NCBI RefSeq assembly: GCF_001886735.1
Contig: NZ_CP018076.1
Coordinates: forward strand, 3,596,001-3,660,000
Source of the DNA: Sulfitobacter alexandrii
GTDB lineage: Bacteria; Pseudomonadota; Alphaproteobacteria; Rhodobacterales; Rhodobacteraceae
Reading direction: 5' to 3'
DNA length: 64,000 nucleotides
The first letter of the stretch is position 1. The number at the start of each line of letters is the position of its first letter. A model generated the notes under the pieces. It was given only the letters and a program-made list of their open reading frames with translations. It searched no databases and was not told the origin of the DNA. This document shows positions 1 through 8,852 of this stretch, piece after piece. Both the position numbers and the translations under genes were made by a program.

Positions 1-43
1 CCTGCGCGGTGATGAAGGGATCCTTGTTGATCATAACAGACAT
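1..43 (-). CDS. N-terminus of an unidentified protein, cut by the window edge
   Basis: Reading leftwards from ATG at 43-41 the first residues are MSVMINKDPFITAQ, after which the window ends. A GGAG Shine-Dalgarno lies at 51-54, seven bases before the ATG, which is a good bacterial start. Fourteen residues are not enough to assign a family. It is divergent from the DUF4396 gene. Confidence 0.5.
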   Translation of the reverse strand, partial: MSVMINKDPFITAQ

Positions 44-247
44 CTTCTGTCTCCTGATTGGGTTTCTACAGGAAACAATCTTGGGAAAGACCATGGCCCA
101 ATTCGTTCGGGATCTGGGCGGACAAGAGGTCTTTTCGGGAATTTGATGCCTTATTCCCGTCTTGGTTGGAGATTCCGGGCATGAGGCATCTTGGAACCGT
201 GTTCGGCATGAACCGTTGAACAGGTAGCAAGACGAAAGACAGTCCCT

Positions 248-913
248 TTGGAAACGCTTAAGACAGTTCTCGACAGTCCCGTATTCCTGATCGCCTGGGC
301 GGCGCTGATGGTGCCCAGCATGCTCATCCTCTGGCGCGACCTGCGGCAGAACAATGCGCACCTCGGATCCCTCATGAAGGTCGTCTGGAGCCTGACTGTC
401 CTCTACTCCGGTCCGGTCGGCCTGCTTATCTACTGGGTCAGCGGCCGAAAGGAGATTTCGGATGACGCGGACTGGCGACGCGGTTTCCGGTCCGTCGCGC
501 ATTGCTACTCCGGCTGCGGCATGGGGGAAATCGTGGGGGTGATGGTCGCGGTCGGCCTCTTCGCCGCAGGCAATCTTTCAACCGCTTTCGTGACGTTCAC
601 CCTCGCCTATCTTGCCGGTGTCGCCCTGACGATCGGCCCCCTGATGCAGGACGGCGTGGCATTCCGCCAGGCGATCCACGATGCCCTGATTTCAGAGACA
701 CCATCCATCGCGGTGATGGAGATCGTGGCCATCGGTGCCGATCTCCTGCTTGCCGGGCAGGCAACGATGGGTGACGTGAGGTTCTGGTCGTCCATCATCG
801 TCTCGCTGACGCTCGGGCTTCTGGCGGCCTATCCGGTCAACCTGCTGCTGATCCGGATGGGCATCAAGGAGGGCATGATGGACCCCCGCGACACGGAGAT
901 GTCTACGAGCTGA
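248..913 (+). CDS. DUF4396 integral membrane protein
   Basis: A 221-residue polytopic membrane protein with about six hydrophobic segments. The signature is the [10 protein letters not shown] stretch (about residues 85-94), a His-Cys-x2-Gly-Cys-x3-Glu pattern typical of DUF4396, with a conserved [15 protein letters not shown] helix before it. The family is functionally uncharacterised; the His/Cys pattern hints at metal or redox chemistry in the membrane, which is inference. The only start covering the first helix is TTG at 248 with a weak purine-rich upstream stretch; the next ATG (308) would cut that helix. Its 3' end overlaps the end of convergent rlmN by 11 bases. Confidence 0.75.
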   Translation: METLKTVLDSPVFLIAWAALMVPSMLILWRDLRQNNAHLGSLMKVVWSLTVLYSGPVGLLIYWVSGRKEISDDADWRRGFRSVAHCYSGCGMGEIVGVMVAVGLFAAGNLSTAFVTFTLAYLAGVALTIGPLMQDGVAFRQAIHDALISETPSIAVMEIVAIGADLLLAGQATMGDVRFWSSIIVSLTLGLLAAYPVNLLLIRMGIKEGMMDPRDTEMSTS

Positions 914-2084
914 TTCCCGCGTCCGCCTCGATCTGCCGCCGCGACTTGCGCGCCCGTTCGGTGGCTGACTTGAGCTGACCGCAAGCGGCCATGATGTCCT
1001 CTCCGCGCGGCGTGCGAATCGGAGAAGCATACCCCGCCTTGTAGATGATGTCGGCAAAGGCCCGGATGCGGTTGTTGCTCGACCGCCTGTAAGGGGCGCC
1101 GGGCCATTCGTTGAACGGGATCAGGTTCACCTTGGCGGGGATGTCTTCGATCAGCTTCACCAGCCGCCGGGCGTCCTCGTCGCTGTCGTTCACACCGTCC
1201 AGCATCACGTATTCAAAAGTGATCCGCTCCGAATTGCTGACCTTGGGATAGCTCTTGAGCGCCTCCAGCAGCTCGGCGATGTTCCAACGCTTGTTGATCG
1301 GGACCAGTTTGTCCCGCACTTCATCGGTGGTGGCGTGAAACGAAACGGCCAGTTGGCAGCCGATCTCTTCCGCGGTCCGCCAGATTTCCGGCACCACCCC
1401 GGAGGTGGACAGCGTGATCCGGCGGCGCGACAGCTGGATACCTTCCGCGTCCATGGCGATCTTCATCGCATCGCGCACGTTCTCGAAATTATAAAGCGGT
1501 TCGCCCATGCCCATCAGAACGATGTTCGACAGAAGGCGGGTTTCGTCCTTGGTTGCACCGGGCACAGGCCATTCGCCCAAATCGTCGCGGGCAACCATCA
1601 CCTGCCCGATGATCTCGGCCGCGGTAAGATTGCGGACCAGTTTCTGCGTCCCGGTGTGACAGAAGGAGCATGTCAGCGTGCACCCGACCTGAGAAGAGAC
1701 GCAGAGCGTGCCGCGCCCCTCCTCGGGGATATAGACCACCTCCACCTCGTGACCGCCCGCGATCCGGACAAGGTACTTGCGCGTGCCGTCCGTGCTCACC
1801 TGGCGGGTGACGACTTCCGGAACCTCGATCACGAACTTCTCTGCCAGCTCCGCGCGGTAGGCCTTGGCCAGGTTGGTCATCGACGCGAAATCGCGCACGC
1901 CCCACTGATAGATCCACTGCCAGATCTGGCCCACGCGCATCTTGGCCTGCTTCTCGGGCGTGCCATGCGCGATCAGCACCTCTCGCATCCGCTCGCGCGT
2001 CATGCCGACGAGGTTGATCGGCCCCTCCGGCAGCTTGCGCGGAATGGTATGGACGTCCTGTGTAATCGGCGCGGTGGCGGTCAT
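903..2084 (-). CDS. rlmN: 23S rRNA (adenine2503-C2)/tRNA(adenine37-C2) methyltransferase RlmN
   Basis: A 393-residue radical-SAM enzyme that methylates C2 of A2503 in 23S rRNA and A37 in some tRNAs. The CxxxCxxC cluster-binding motif is visible in [12 protein letters not shown]. The family's C-terminal cysteine, needed to resolve the protein-RNA intermediate, is in [11 protein letters not shown]. The segments MGMGEPLYN and [10 protein letters not shown] are further RlmN hallmarks. Length is normal. The product lacks the C118/C355 ambiguity of Cfr in that its context is purely housekeeping: it stands alone, convergent with the DUF4396 gene. The ATG at 2084 follows a purine-rich CGAGGAGAG stretch, supporting this start. 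Confidence 0.96.
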   Translation of the reverse strand: MTATAPITQDVHTIPRKLPEGPINLVGMTRERMREVLIAHGTPEKQAKMRVGQIWQWIYQWGVRDFASMTNLAKAYRAELAEKFVIEVPEVVTRQVSTDGTRKYLVRIAGGHEVEVVYIPEEGRGTLCVSSQVGCTLTCSFCHTGTQKLVRNLTAAEIIGQVMVARDDLGEWPVPGATKDETRLLSNIVLMGMGEPLYNFENVRDAMKIAMDAEGIQLSRRRITLSTSGVVPEIWRTAEEIGCQLAVSFHATTDEVRDKLVPINKRWNIAELLEALKSYPKVSNSERITFEYVMLDGVNDSDEDARRLVKLIEDIPAKVNLIPFNEWPGAPYRRSSNNRIRAFADIIYKAGYASPIRTPRGEDIMAACGQLKSATERARKSRRQIEADAGISS

Positions 2085-2296
2085 GATCGACTCTCCTCGG
2101 GTGGATGCGTCTCTATATAGAATATGCGGGCAATTGCAAAAGGGTCATGGCGACCCCCGGTTCGAAGGTAAGGTTATCCGGACTTGTCCGATGCCGACGT
2201 CGGGCCGAAGCTTGTCCTGCCCGGCTCTGCACCGGTGGTCTCGATTAAGACCCCTTTCCCGGCGCAAGGGCCCATCATTCTTGGAAAGGTATAGTC

Positions 2297-2632
2297 ATGT
2301 CCATACTGTACGGATTTGCCCTGACGTCGTTCACCGCCATGATCGTGATCCTTGGCGACTACCTGATAAAATCCGCGGTCGATCAGGGTCAGGCAGCGGC
2401 TTCGCCCCTCGTCGTCCTCGGCTGCACGCTTTATGCCGCTTCGGCCCTGATCTGGTATTTCGCCCTGCAGCACGTCACGCTTTCCCAAGCCGGAGTAGGG
2501 TTTTCCATGATCACCCTCGTCGCCCTCTGTGCCATCGGCGTGCTGCGGTTCGGCGAAACCCTGCAGATCAGGGAATTCGCCGGGATCGGCTGCGCATTGG
2601 CAGCCATGATCCTGATGGTACGGGTGACCTGA
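2297..2632 (+). CDS. Small four-helix EamA/SMR-type transporter-like protein
   Basis: A 111-residue, strongly hydrophobic protein with four predicted membrane helices (about residues 3-24, 33-55, 60-82 and 88-108). Size and layout match the small multidrug resistance/half-size EamA (drug/metabolite transporter) class, which works as a dimer in the inner membrane. The substrate cannot be read from the sequence; the Glu of SMR drug pumps in helix 1 is not evident here (helix 1 carries Asp20 instead), so a drug-efflux role is not supported. A GGAAAGG ribosome site precedes the ATG. It is convergent with the IalB-family gene, 15 bases apart. Confidence 0.7.
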   Translation: MSILYGFALTSFTAMIVILGDYLIKSAVDQGQAAASPLVVLGCTLYAASALIWYFALQHVTLSQAGVGFSMITLVALCAIGVLRFGETLQIREFAGIGCALAAMILMVRVT

Positions 2633-2647
2633 CGGGTCGCGCGCCGT

Positions 2648-3181
2648 TCAACCGCCGCAGCGCTTGGCGGCATCTTCGACAGCCGCGGTAAAGCCCAGCA
2701 ACGAGAAGGTGTCCTTGGTATCCGTGCCACGGCCCGACTCGCCCGACACGACGGCATCGGCCCCCCGCTTCATCGCTGTGATGATCTTGGCATCGTCTTC
2801 GGTCGTCGCGGGCCAGGCCCATTCACCTTCGGTGAAGAGTTCGAAGGTGGTCCCGGAAATGTCCATCGTCACCGTCGAGCCGGACTTGAAAGGATAGCCG
2901 CCGGTAAAGGCGACCTGCCCCTTGGCGCCCGCGGAGGGACGATAGAACACCATCAGGAGGGTCTGACCGCGGTTCACGGCAACGACCCGGCCATCGCGAG
3001 AGTTCACGGTTTCCTTCGGCGTGGACACACCCCAGCACTCTGTCGGGTTGTCCTCGACGAACACGCTCCAGTCGGTCTTGGCCGCCACGCGGTTCGTGCT
3101 CTGATCCTGAGCGGCGGCGCCCGACGCTGCTGCCAACGCGGCCAGCCCCACGATGACACCGAAATTCCTTATCATTCCCAT
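2648..3181 (-). CDS. Invasion-associated locus B (IalB) family secreted protein
   Basis: A 177-residue protein with a Sec signal peptide (charged start, hydrophobic stretch to about residue 24, AAA-QD cleavage site). The mature part shows the IalB-family layout: a W-x-V-F segment, a conserved CWGVSTPKE with one cysteine, a second cysteine at the extreme C-terminus (KRCGG), and the region GGYPFKSGSTV. In Bartonella the founding member aids erythrocyte entry, but the family is widespread in free-living alphaproteobacteria, where the role is unknown; it is probably periplasmic or envelope-associated. ATG at 3181 follows a GGCTGGACAGATGGG stretch. Confidence 0.82.
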   Translation of the reverse strand: MGMIRNFGVIVGLAALAAASGAAAQDQSTNRVAAKTDWSVFVEDNPTECWGVSTPKETVNSRDGRVVAVNRGQTLLMVFYRPSAGAKGQVAFTGGYPFKSGSTVTMDISGTTFELFTEGEWAWPATTEDDAKIITAMKRGADAVVSGESGRGTDTKDTFSLLGFTAAVEDAAKRCGG

Positions 3182-3357
3182 CTGTCCAGCCTCCAGCTGT
3201 CCTTGACCTCAACTCAATCGCAAGCCTTGATGGCGGCGTTGTCTGGCCGCTCTCCTGCAAGTGCCTGTTATCTTTTCGACAACAAGCATAATAACGCGAA
3301 ACAGGCGACAGACGAAACCCTGATTGGCAGGAATTCGCGCACGAATCGGAGGAAATC

Positions 3358-4338
3358 ATGACCCAACCCAGCCCCTTCGCCGAAATCTGGCGTGGCCCCT
3401 TTCTGGAAAGCGTCCATTCCGGCCACGCGGTGATCTGCGACGACACCGGCCAGATCGTCGAGGCCTGGGGCGATCCGGCAACCGTGATCCTGCCGCGCAG
3501 CTCTTCCAAGATGATCCAGGCCCTGCCGCTTCTCACCTCCGGGGCCGCCGACAAGGCCCGGCTCGGCACCGAACAGCTGGCACTCGCCTGTGCCTCGCAC
3601 AACGGCGCGGCGATCCACACCGACCGGGTCGAGACATGGCTTTCCACGCTCGGGCTGGACGACTCCGATTTTCGCTGCGGCCCGCAGGAACCGGACGACC
3701 GCGAGGCGCGCGATGGGCTGATACGGGCAGGACAGTCTCCCTGCCAGGTACACAACAACTGCTCCGGCAAGCACGCCGGATTCCTGACACTGAACAAGCA
3801 CCTCGGAGGCGGGGCCGATTACGTCGATCCCGCGCATCCCGTGCAGCGCGCGTGCCTCGCCGCGTTCGAGGAGGTGACGGGCGAATCCTCGCCGGGCTAT
3901 GGCATCGACGGCTGCTCCGCCCCGAACTTCGCTTGCAGCCTGCAAGGCATGGCGCGCGCCATGGCGGGCTTCGCCGCCGCGCCCGAAGGATCGGCCGAAG
4001 CGCGGCTGCATCAGGCAATGCGCCTGCATCCCGAACTGGTGGCCGGAGAAGGCCGCGCCTGCACCGAACTGATGCGCGCGATGGACGGCAAGGTCGCCCT
4101 GAAGACGGGCGCCGAAGGGTTCTTCATCGCGATCCTGCCCGAACAGAAACTGGGCATCGCCCTCAAGGCTGCCTGCGGCACCACCCGTGCCGCCGAATGC
4201 GCCATCGCCGCGATCCTCGTGCGCCTCGGCGTTCTGGACCCGAACCATCCCGCCACCCTGAAGCGCATGAACGCGCCGATCACGAACCGCCGCGACATCG
4301 TGACCGGCGTGCTGAAACCCGCGGCCGACCTGCTCTGA
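3358..4338 (+). CDS. L-asparaginase, Rhizobium-type (Asparaginase_II family)
   Basis: A 326-residue protein of the Asparaginase_II family (Rhizobium etli type II enzyme and relatives), which is unrelated in sequence to E. coli AnsA/AnsB and hydrolyses L-asparagine to aspartate and ammonia. Family hallmarks visible are the PRSSSKMIQALP segment near residue 50, CASHNG (about 80), NNCSGKHAGF with the conserved metal/active-site cysteine (about 132-141), GIDGCSAPNF (about 182) and KTGAEGFF near residue 245. No signal peptide, so cytoplasmic. A textbook CGGAGGAAATC ribosome site precedes ATG. It stands alone and is followed by a hairpin array that can terminate it. Confidence 0.9.
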   Translation: MTQPSPFAEIWRGPFLESVHSGHAVICDDTGQIVEAWGDPATVILPRSSSKMIQALPLLTSGAADKARLGTEQLALACASHNGAAIHTDRVETWLSTLGLDDSDFRCGPQEPDDREARDGLIRAGQSPCQVHNNCSGKHAGFLTLNKHLGGGADYVDPAHPVQRACLAAFEEVTGESSPGYGIDGCSAPNFACSLQGMARAMAGFAAAPEGSAEARLHQAMRLHPELVAGEGRACTELMRAMDGKVALKTGAEGFFIAILPEQKLGIALKAACGTTRAAECAIAAILVRLGVLDPNHPATLKRMNAPITNRRDIVTGVLKPAADLL

Positions 4339-4340
4339 TT

Positions 4341-4393
4341 CTTTTTGCAGGAAAATACTCCGGGGGAGTCCGAAGGACGGGGGCAGCGCCCCC
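4341..4393. repeat. Intergenic triple-hairpin element / terminator between asparaginase and serB
   Basis: Three small inverted repeats follow one another: ACTCC/GGAGT (4357-4361/4365-4369), GTCC/GGAC (4368-4371/4375-4378) and GGGGGC/GCCCCC (4379-4384/4388-4393). It fills the gap between two converging genes, so it can act as a terminator on both sides; the T5 run at 4342-4346 serves the serB (minus) transcript. From memory the same pattern, TACTCCGGGGGAG followed by GGGGGCAGCGCCCCC, recurs between genes in many Rhodobacterales, so it may be a dispersed repeat family. Only one copy is present in this window. Confidence 0.6.
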
Positions 4394-4408
4394 ACCGGAT
4401 CGCCGCTG

Positions 4409-5284
4409 TCAGGCGGCGAAATCCGCTTTCGCGTAGCCCTGAACGTACAGCAGCGCGGTCAGGTCACCGAAATTCACCCGCACATTGCATTGCGCGGCAA
4501 CGGCAGGCTTTGCGTGCAGCGCCACGCCAAGGCCGGCACGCGTCAACATGCCCAGATCGTTCGCCCCGTCCCCGACGGCGATCACGTCCGCTTCGGCAAT
4601 GCCCAGCCGCGCCGTGATCTGCTCCAGCGCATCGACCTTGGCCTGTTTCCCCAGAATGGGCATCCCCACCTCACCGCTCAACACGCCCTTGTCGGCCAGC
4701 AGGGTATTGGCGCGATGCTCGTCGAAACCCAGCAGGGCCGCGACCTTTGCCGTGAAGGCCGTGAAGCCGCCGGAGACCAGCGCCGCATGACCGCCCTGCG
4801 CCTTCATCGTCGCCACCAGTGTCGGCCCCCCCGGCATAAGTGTGATCCGTTCTGACAGCACCTTTTCGATCACCGACTCCGGCAGCCCTTTAAGCAGGCC
4901 GACCCGCTCACGCAGGGCACCCTCAAAATCCAGCTCGCCATTCATCGCGCGCGCCGTGATGTCCTTGACCCTTGCCCCGACACCCGCCTCATCGGCCAGC
5001 TCGTCGATGCATTCCTGCTGGATCATCGTGCTGTCCATATCGGCCAGCAGCATCCGCTTGCGGCGGTTTGCGGTCGGCACGACAACCAGATCGACGCCCA
5101 TCTTCTGACAGTCCTCCCAGACCGCCTCGAAATTGTCAGGCTGCCGCGCGATCCCGAATTCCGCCGCTTCGTCCGGCGCCAGCCAGACCGCGTCACCGCC
5201 ACCCCAGGCATTGCGCAGGCTGTCGATCAGCGCAGGATCGAGTTTGGGATCGCGGGGCGAGCTCAGCAGGACGGCTGTAAGCAT
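4409..5284 (-). CDS. serB: Phosphoserine phosphatase SerB
   Basis: A 291-residue HAD-family phosphatase catalysing the last step of serine synthesis, O-phosphoserine to L-serine. HAD motif I is [10 protein letters not shown] (nucleophile Asp and the DxDST form typical of SerB), motif II is LVSGGFT, the lysine is in GKQAKVDAL, and motif III is [14 protein letters not shown]. An N-terminal roughly 75-residue region resembles the ACT-like domain of bacterial SerB. The ATG at 5284 gives the normal MLTAVLL start; an upstream start would add unconserved residues and reach into the serC leader. It is divergent from serC-serA, so all three serine-pathway enzymes are together. Confidence 0.96.
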   Translation of the reverse strand: MLTAVLLSSPRDPKLDPALIDSLRNAWGGGDAVWLAPDEAAEFGIARQPDNFEAVWEDCQKMGVDLVVVPTANRRKRMLLADMDSTMIQQECIDELADEAGVGARVKDITARAMNGELDFEGALRERVGLLKGLPESVIEKVLSERITLMPGGPTLVATMKAQGGHAALVSGGFTAFTAKVAALLGFDEHRANTLLADKGVLSGEVGMPILGKQAKVDALEQITARLGIAEADVIAVGDGANDLGMLTRAGLGVALHAKPAVAAQCNVRVNFGDLTALLYVQGYAKADFAA

Positions 5285-5340
5285 GCAAAGTTTCCGATCG
5301 GCGTCATGAACGTCGCAATTGCGCGACAAGGCGGCGTTCT

Positions 5341-5440
5341 AGACGCGTTTTCCAGATTGCACCAGACCGGGCGACCCCTTAAACGCAGCCGTGGGACACC
5401 CTTCCCCAACGAAGGGCGCATATCTGAGAGGGTAGCATCA
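5341..5440 (+). ncRNA. serC leader RNA (cis-regulatory candidate)
   Basis: The 5' leader just ahead of serC contains a perfect hairpin, CCCTTC (5399-5404), loop CCCAAC, GAAGGG (5411-5416), preceded by a CGACCCC stretch that could pair with GGGCGC after it. A conserved structured element called the serC motif has been described upstream of serC in Alphaproteobacteria from comparative genomics; location and hairpin fit, but I could not run a covariance search, so identity with that family is inference. The boundaries given are approximate. Confidence 0.6.
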
Positions 5441-6580
5441 ATGGCTATTACTGCACCGGCAACGCGGCCGGCAAATCCGCGTTTTTCTTCCGGCCCCTGT
5501 GCCAAGATCCCCACATTCGACCTGACCAAGCTCGCGTCTGCGCCCCTGGGCCGCAGCCATCGCGCAGCACCGGGCAAGGCCAAGCTGCTGGAGGCGATCG
5601 AGACCACCCGCGAGGTGCTCGGCGTTCCTGCCGACTATCGCATCGGCATCGTGCCCGCTTCCGATACGGGCGCTTTCGAGATGGCGATGTGGTCCCTGCT
5701 GGGCGAACGCCCGGCCGAAATGGTCGCCTGGGAATCTTTCGGCGCGGGCTGGGTCACCGACGTGGTCAAACAGCTCAAGATCGAAGCGACAGTGCACGAG
5801 GCCGACTATGGCCAGATCGTGGACATGGCGGCGCTCAACTACGACCACGATGTCTGTTTCACCTGGAACGGCACCACCTCCGGCGTGCGGATGCCGAACG
5901 GCGACGCCATTCCCGCCGACCGCAAGGGGCTGACGCTTTGCGACGCGACCTCCGCAGCCTTCGCGCAGGACCTGCCGTGGGACAAGCTGGATGTGACCAC
6001 CTTCTCCTGGCAGAAGGTGCTGGGCGGTGAGGCCGCGCACGGCATGCTGATCCTGTCCCCCCGCGCCGTCGAACGGCTGGAAAGCTACACCCCCGCATGG
6101 CCGCTGCCCAAGATCTTCCGGATGACCAAGGGCGGCAAGCTGAACGAGGGCATCTTCAAGGGTGAGACGATCAACACGCCCTCCATGCTCTGTGTCGAGG
6201 ATTACCTGCTGGCGCTCGACTGGGCCAAATCCGTGGGCGGACTGAAGGGTCTGATGGCGAGAGCCGATGCCAACGCGAAGGTGATCTTCGATTTCTGCGA
6301 GGCGAACGACTGGATCGCGAACCTGGCCGAAGACCCGGCCACGCGTTCGAACACGTCGGTCTGCCTGAAGTTCACCGATGACCGCATCACCGACGGCGCC
6401 GCCTTTGCCAAGGCCGTCGCCAAGCGGCTGGCGGACGAGGGCGTGGCGCTGGACATCGGTGCCTACCGGGACGCGCCTCCGGGCCTGCGTATCTGGTGCG
6501 GCGGCACGGTCGAGACTTCGGACATCGAGGCGATGTTGCCTTGGCTCTCCTGGGCGTTCGAGGCCGAAATCTCCGCTTGA
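5441..6580 (+). CDS. serC: Phosphoserine aminotransferase SerC (alphaproteobacterial/archaeal type)
   Basis: A 379-residue PLP enzyme of the class V aminotransferase fold, converting 3-phosphohydroxypyruvate and glutamate to O-phosphoserine. The N-terminal [11 protein letters not shown] and [10 protein letters not shown] segments, the [11 protein letters not shown] substrate loop, the [13 protein letters not shown] segment and the Schiff-base lysine in [11 protein letters not shown] (about residue 195) are present. It belongs to the SerC subtype found in alphaproteobacteria and methanogens rather than the E. coli type. ATG at 5441 follows GAGAGGGTAGC; an in-frame upstream ATG (5306) would add residues encoded by the structured leader. 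serA follows 91 bases downstream. Confidence 0.95.
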   Translation: MAITAPATRPANPRFSSGPCAKIPTFDLTKLASAPLGRSHRAAPGKAKLLEAIETTREVLGVPADYRIGIVPASDTGAFEMAMWSLLGERPAEMVAWESFGAGWVTDVVKQLKIEATVHEADYGQIVDMAALNYDHDVCFTWNGTTSGVRMPNGDAIPADRKGLTLCDATSAAFAQDLPWDKLDVTTFSWQKVLGGEAAHGMLILSPRAVERLESYTPAWPLPKIFRMTKGGKLNEGIFKGETINTPSMLCVEDYLLALDWAKSVGGLKGLMARADANAKVIFDFCEANDWIANLAEDPATRSNTSVCLKFTDDRITDGAAFAKAVAKRLADEGVALDIGAYRDAPPGLRIWCGGTVETSDIEAMLPWLSWAFEAEISA

Positions 6581-6588
6581 TCCATCCC

Positions 6589-6605
6589 TGCGCAGCGACT
6601 GCGCA
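6589..6605 (+). promoter_or_regulatory. Hairpin between serC and serA
   Basis: TGCGCAG (6589-6595) and CTGCGCA (6599-6605) form a seven-pair stem with a three-base loop, followed by a T-rich CATTCTTTCTTTCC tract. The motif CTGCGCAG recurs at 6639-6646 just before the serA ribosome site. It may be a partial terminator that lowers serA read-through, or an mRNA processing/stability element. Confidence 0.45.
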
Positions 6606-6671
6606 CATTCTTTCTTTCCAGTTCAGCCTGCGCCGTAGCTGCGCAGCGCTATCAGACAAGGACCAACAGAC

Positions 6672-8267
6672 ATGGCTCCCAAAGTACTCATTTCCGACAA
6701 GCTTTCCGACGCTGCCGTCCAGATTTTCCGCGACCGCGGTATCGATGTCGATTTCCAGCCCGATCTCGGCAAGGACAAGGACAAGCTGGCCGAGGTCATC
6801 GGCAACTACGATGGTCTCGCCATCCGCTCCGCGACCAAGGTCACCGAAAAGATCCTCGCCAATGCGCCGAACCTCAAGGTGATCGGTCGCGCGGGGATCG
6901 GCACCGACAACATCGACAAGGACGAAGCCTCGAAGAAGGGCGTGATCGTCATGAACACGCCTTTCGGCAACATGATCACCACCGCCGAACATGCCATCGC
7001 CATGATGTTCGCCGTGGCACGGCAGATCCCCGAAGCGTCCGCATCCACCCACGCGGGCAAATGGGAAAAATCCAAGTTCATGGGTGTCGAGCTGACCGGC
7101 AAGACGCTGGGCGTGATCGGCGCGGGCAACATCGGCGGAATCGTCTGCGACCGCGCGCGCGGCCTCAAGATGAAGGTCATCGCCTACGACCCCTTCCTCG
7201 GGGACGAAAAGGCCAAGAAGATGGGCGTCGAGAAGGTCGAGCTGGAAGATCTGCTCAAGCGCGCCGATTTCATCACCCTGCATGTTCCCTATACCGAGCA
7301 GACGGCGAACATCCTCAGCCGCGAGAACCTCGCCAAGACCAAGAAGGGCGTCCGTATCATCAACTGCGCCCGGGGCGGTCTGGTGGACGAGGAAGCACTG
7401 GCCGAGATGTTGAAATCGGGCCACGTCGCGGGGGCAGCCTTCGACGTCTTTGCCGAGGAACCGGCCACAGAGAACCCGCTTTTCAACCTGCCCAACGTGG
7501 TCTGCACGCCGCACCTCGGCGCCGCCACCACCGAAGCGCAGGAGAACGTCGCGCTCCAGGTGGCCGAGCAGATGTCGGATTACCTGCTGACAGGCGCCGT
7601 CAGCAACGCGCTGAACATGCCTTCCGTCACGGCCGAAGAGGCCAAGGTCATGGGGCCCTGGGTCAAGCTGGCCGGCCACCTCGGCGCGTTCATCGGCCAG
7701 ATGACGGACGAGCCGATCAAGGCCATCAACATCCTTTACGACGGCTCGGTCGGCCAGATGAACCTCGAGGCGCTGAACTGCGGCGTCGTCGCGGGCATCA
7801 TGAAGCGCGCCAATCCCGACGTGAACATGGTGTCGGCCCCCGTGGTCGCACGCGAGAAGGGCATCCAGATCAGCACGACCAACCAGGACAAGTCGGGCGT
7901 CTTTGACGGCTACATCAAGGTGACGGTGGTCACGGACAAGCGGGAGCGTTCCATCGCGGGCACCGTCTTCTCGGACGGAAAGCCGCGCTTCATCCAGATC
8001 AAGGGCATCACCATCGACGCCGAGATCGGTCAGCACATGCTTTACACCACGAACGAGGATGTTCCCGGCATCATCGGCGCGCTGGGCCAGACGATGGGCG
8101 AAAACGGCGTGAACATCGCCAACTTCACCCTCGGCCGTTCCGCCGCAAAGGGCGAGGCGATCGCGCTGCTCTACGTTGACGAGGTCGTCCCGGACCCGGT
8201 CATCAAGAAGTTGCACGACACCGGTCTGTTCAAGCAGATCAAGCCGCTGCAATTCGATGTAGCCTGA
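6672..8267 (+). CDS. serA: D-3-phosphoglycerate dehydrogenase SerA
   Basis: A 531-residue long-form SerA, oxidising 3-phosphoglycerate to 3-phosphohydroxypyruvate with NAD, the first step of serine synthesis. The order is a substrate-binding half, a Rossmann domain with the GVIGAGNIGG motif (about residues 145-155), the family's active-site Arg in INCARGGLVDEEAL, Glu in FDVFAEEP and His in TPHLGAATTEAQ, then the intervening (ASB) domain and a C-terminal ACT domain (from about residue 455: HMLYTTNEDVPGIIG), the serine-feedback site in related enzymes. An AAGGACC ribosome site is 8 bases upstream. A strong terminator follows. Confidence 0.97.
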   Translation: MAPKVLISDKLSDAAVQIFRDRGIDVDFQPDLGKDKDKLAEVIGNYDGLAIRSATKVTEKILANAPNLKVIGRAGIGTDNIDKDEASKKGVIVMNTPFGNMITTAEHAIAMMFAVARQIPEASASTHAGKWEKSKFMGVELTGKTLGVIGAGNIGGIVCDRARGLKMKVIAYDPFLGDEKAKKMGVEKVELEDLLKRADFITLHVPYTEQTANILSRENLAKTKKGVRIINCARGGLVDEEALAEMLKSGHVAGAAFDVFAEEPATENPLFNLPNVVCTPHLGAATTEAQENVALQVAEQMSDYLLTGAVSNALNMPSVTAEEAKVMGPWVKLAGHLGAFIGQMTDEPIKAINILYDGSVGQMNLEALNCGVVAGIMKRANPDVNMVSAPVVAREKGIQISTTNQDKSGVFDGYIKVTVVTDKRERSIAGTVFSDGKPRFIQIKGITIDAEIGQHMLYTTNEDVPGIIGALGQTMGENGVNIANFTLGRSAAKGEAIALLYVDEVVPDPVIKKLHDTGLFKQIKPLQFDVA

Positions 8268-8278
8268 CGGATCACCAA

Positions 8279-8306
8279 GGGGCGCCCCGACCGGGGCGCC
8301 CTTTTT
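8279..8306 (+). terminator. Rho-independent terminator of serC-serA
   Basis: A nine-pair GC stem, GGGCGCCCC (8280-8288) with GGGGCGCCC (8293-8301), loop GACC, followed at once by TTTTT (8302-8306). It lies 12 bases after the serA stop and just before the end of the converging 122-residue membrane protein gene. Confidence 0.93.
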
Positions 8307-8309
8307 GAT

Positions 8310-8678
8310 TCAGGCCGCGCGGTTGCGCAGCACCACTGCCAGAAACAGGAGCATGGCCGCGACCGTGATCATTGATCCGATCTTGGCAAGCGCTTCCGTG
8401 CCGCCCGACAGCACGATGGCGATGCCCGGCACCAGGACGAGCAGCCCGACCACGGAAACGGCAAAGTGGATCATGGCCAGCCGGCTTTGCGCGGCGCCGG
8501 GCACCGCGTGATAATAAAGGGCAAACAGCGTCATGCTGACCCAACCGATCAGGTTGAGATGCCCATGCGCGGGAGAAAGGCCATGATCCTGCGTGGCCGA
8601 CATCTGAATGCCCCAAACCATCCCGACCAGTCCCGATAACACCCCCATCACCAAGAAATAGAACGCCAGACCCTTCAT
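8310..8678 (-). CDS. Small heme-copper-oxidase subunit I-like membrane protein
   Basis: A 122-residue protein with four hydrophobic segments (about 3-24, 42-62, 68-90, 98-117). The stretch HGHLNLIGWVSMTLFALYYH resembles the heme-ligand helix region of NorB/CcoN-type oxidase subunit I, with several histidines (His32, His38, His40, His57). It is far shorter than any catalytic subunit (about 450-550 residues), so it is not an oxidase. Such single-gene relatives are found in proteobacteria without a proven role; heme binding or a structural role is a guess. A GGTAGGGC sequence precedes the ATG. It is divergent from the LysR gene. Confidence 0.7.
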   Translation of the reverse strand: MKGLAFYFLVMGVLSGLVGMVWGIQMSATQDHGLSPAHGHLNLIGWVSMTLFALYYHAVPGAAQSRLAMIHFAVSVVGLLVLVPGIAIVLSGGTEALAKIGSMITVAAMLLFLAVVLRNRAA

Positions 8679-8738
8679 TTGCCCTACCTATCCAACCAGT
8701 TTCAAACCCACGCGCACAACGCATCGTCCGTAAAAGAG

Positions 8739-8768
8739 GGCTGCCTCGCAGAAGCGAGAAGCAGCCCC
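8739..8768. promoter_or_regulatory. Bulged hairpin in the lysR/oxidase-like intergenic region
   Basis: GGGCTGC (8739-8745) and CTCGC (8746-8750) pair with GCGAG (8755-8759) and GCAGCCC (8762-8768) around an AGAA loop, with a two-base AA bulge. On the minus strand CTCTTTTAC follows; on the plus strand ACTTTTTTGC follows 12 bases later. It looks like a terminator, yet no gene ends here. Confidence 0.4.
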
Positions 8769-8834
8769 CGGAAAGAATGACTTTTTTGCAAAATCGTGCT
8801 GATCTTGTGCCATGAATTTCTCCATATAAAAAAT

Positions 8835-8852
8835 TGATTTAATATATTATCA
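8835..8852. promoter_or_regulatory. AT-rich imperfect palindrome upstream of lysR
   Basis: TGATTTAATATATTATCA is an imperfect 18-base inverted repeat with TGAT/ATCA arms, inside an almost pure AT stretch (about 8815-8858), ending 11 bases before the LysR start. LysR-type regulators commonly bind T-N11-A palindromes and repress themselves, so autoregulation is possible; position also suits a -10 region. Confidence 0.4.

Noticed and set aside
6387..8252. A 621-codon open frame antisense to serA
   Set aside because: Mirror frame of a GC-rich gene; Arg/His/Asp-rich composition without domains, while serA on the other strand has full-length motifs.
8272..8814. Possible small gene starting at ATG 8814 (minus) with GGAG upstream
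   Set aside because: The frame passes the orphan hairpin and runs through the oxidase-like gene in another frame to 8272; the peptide has no family features.
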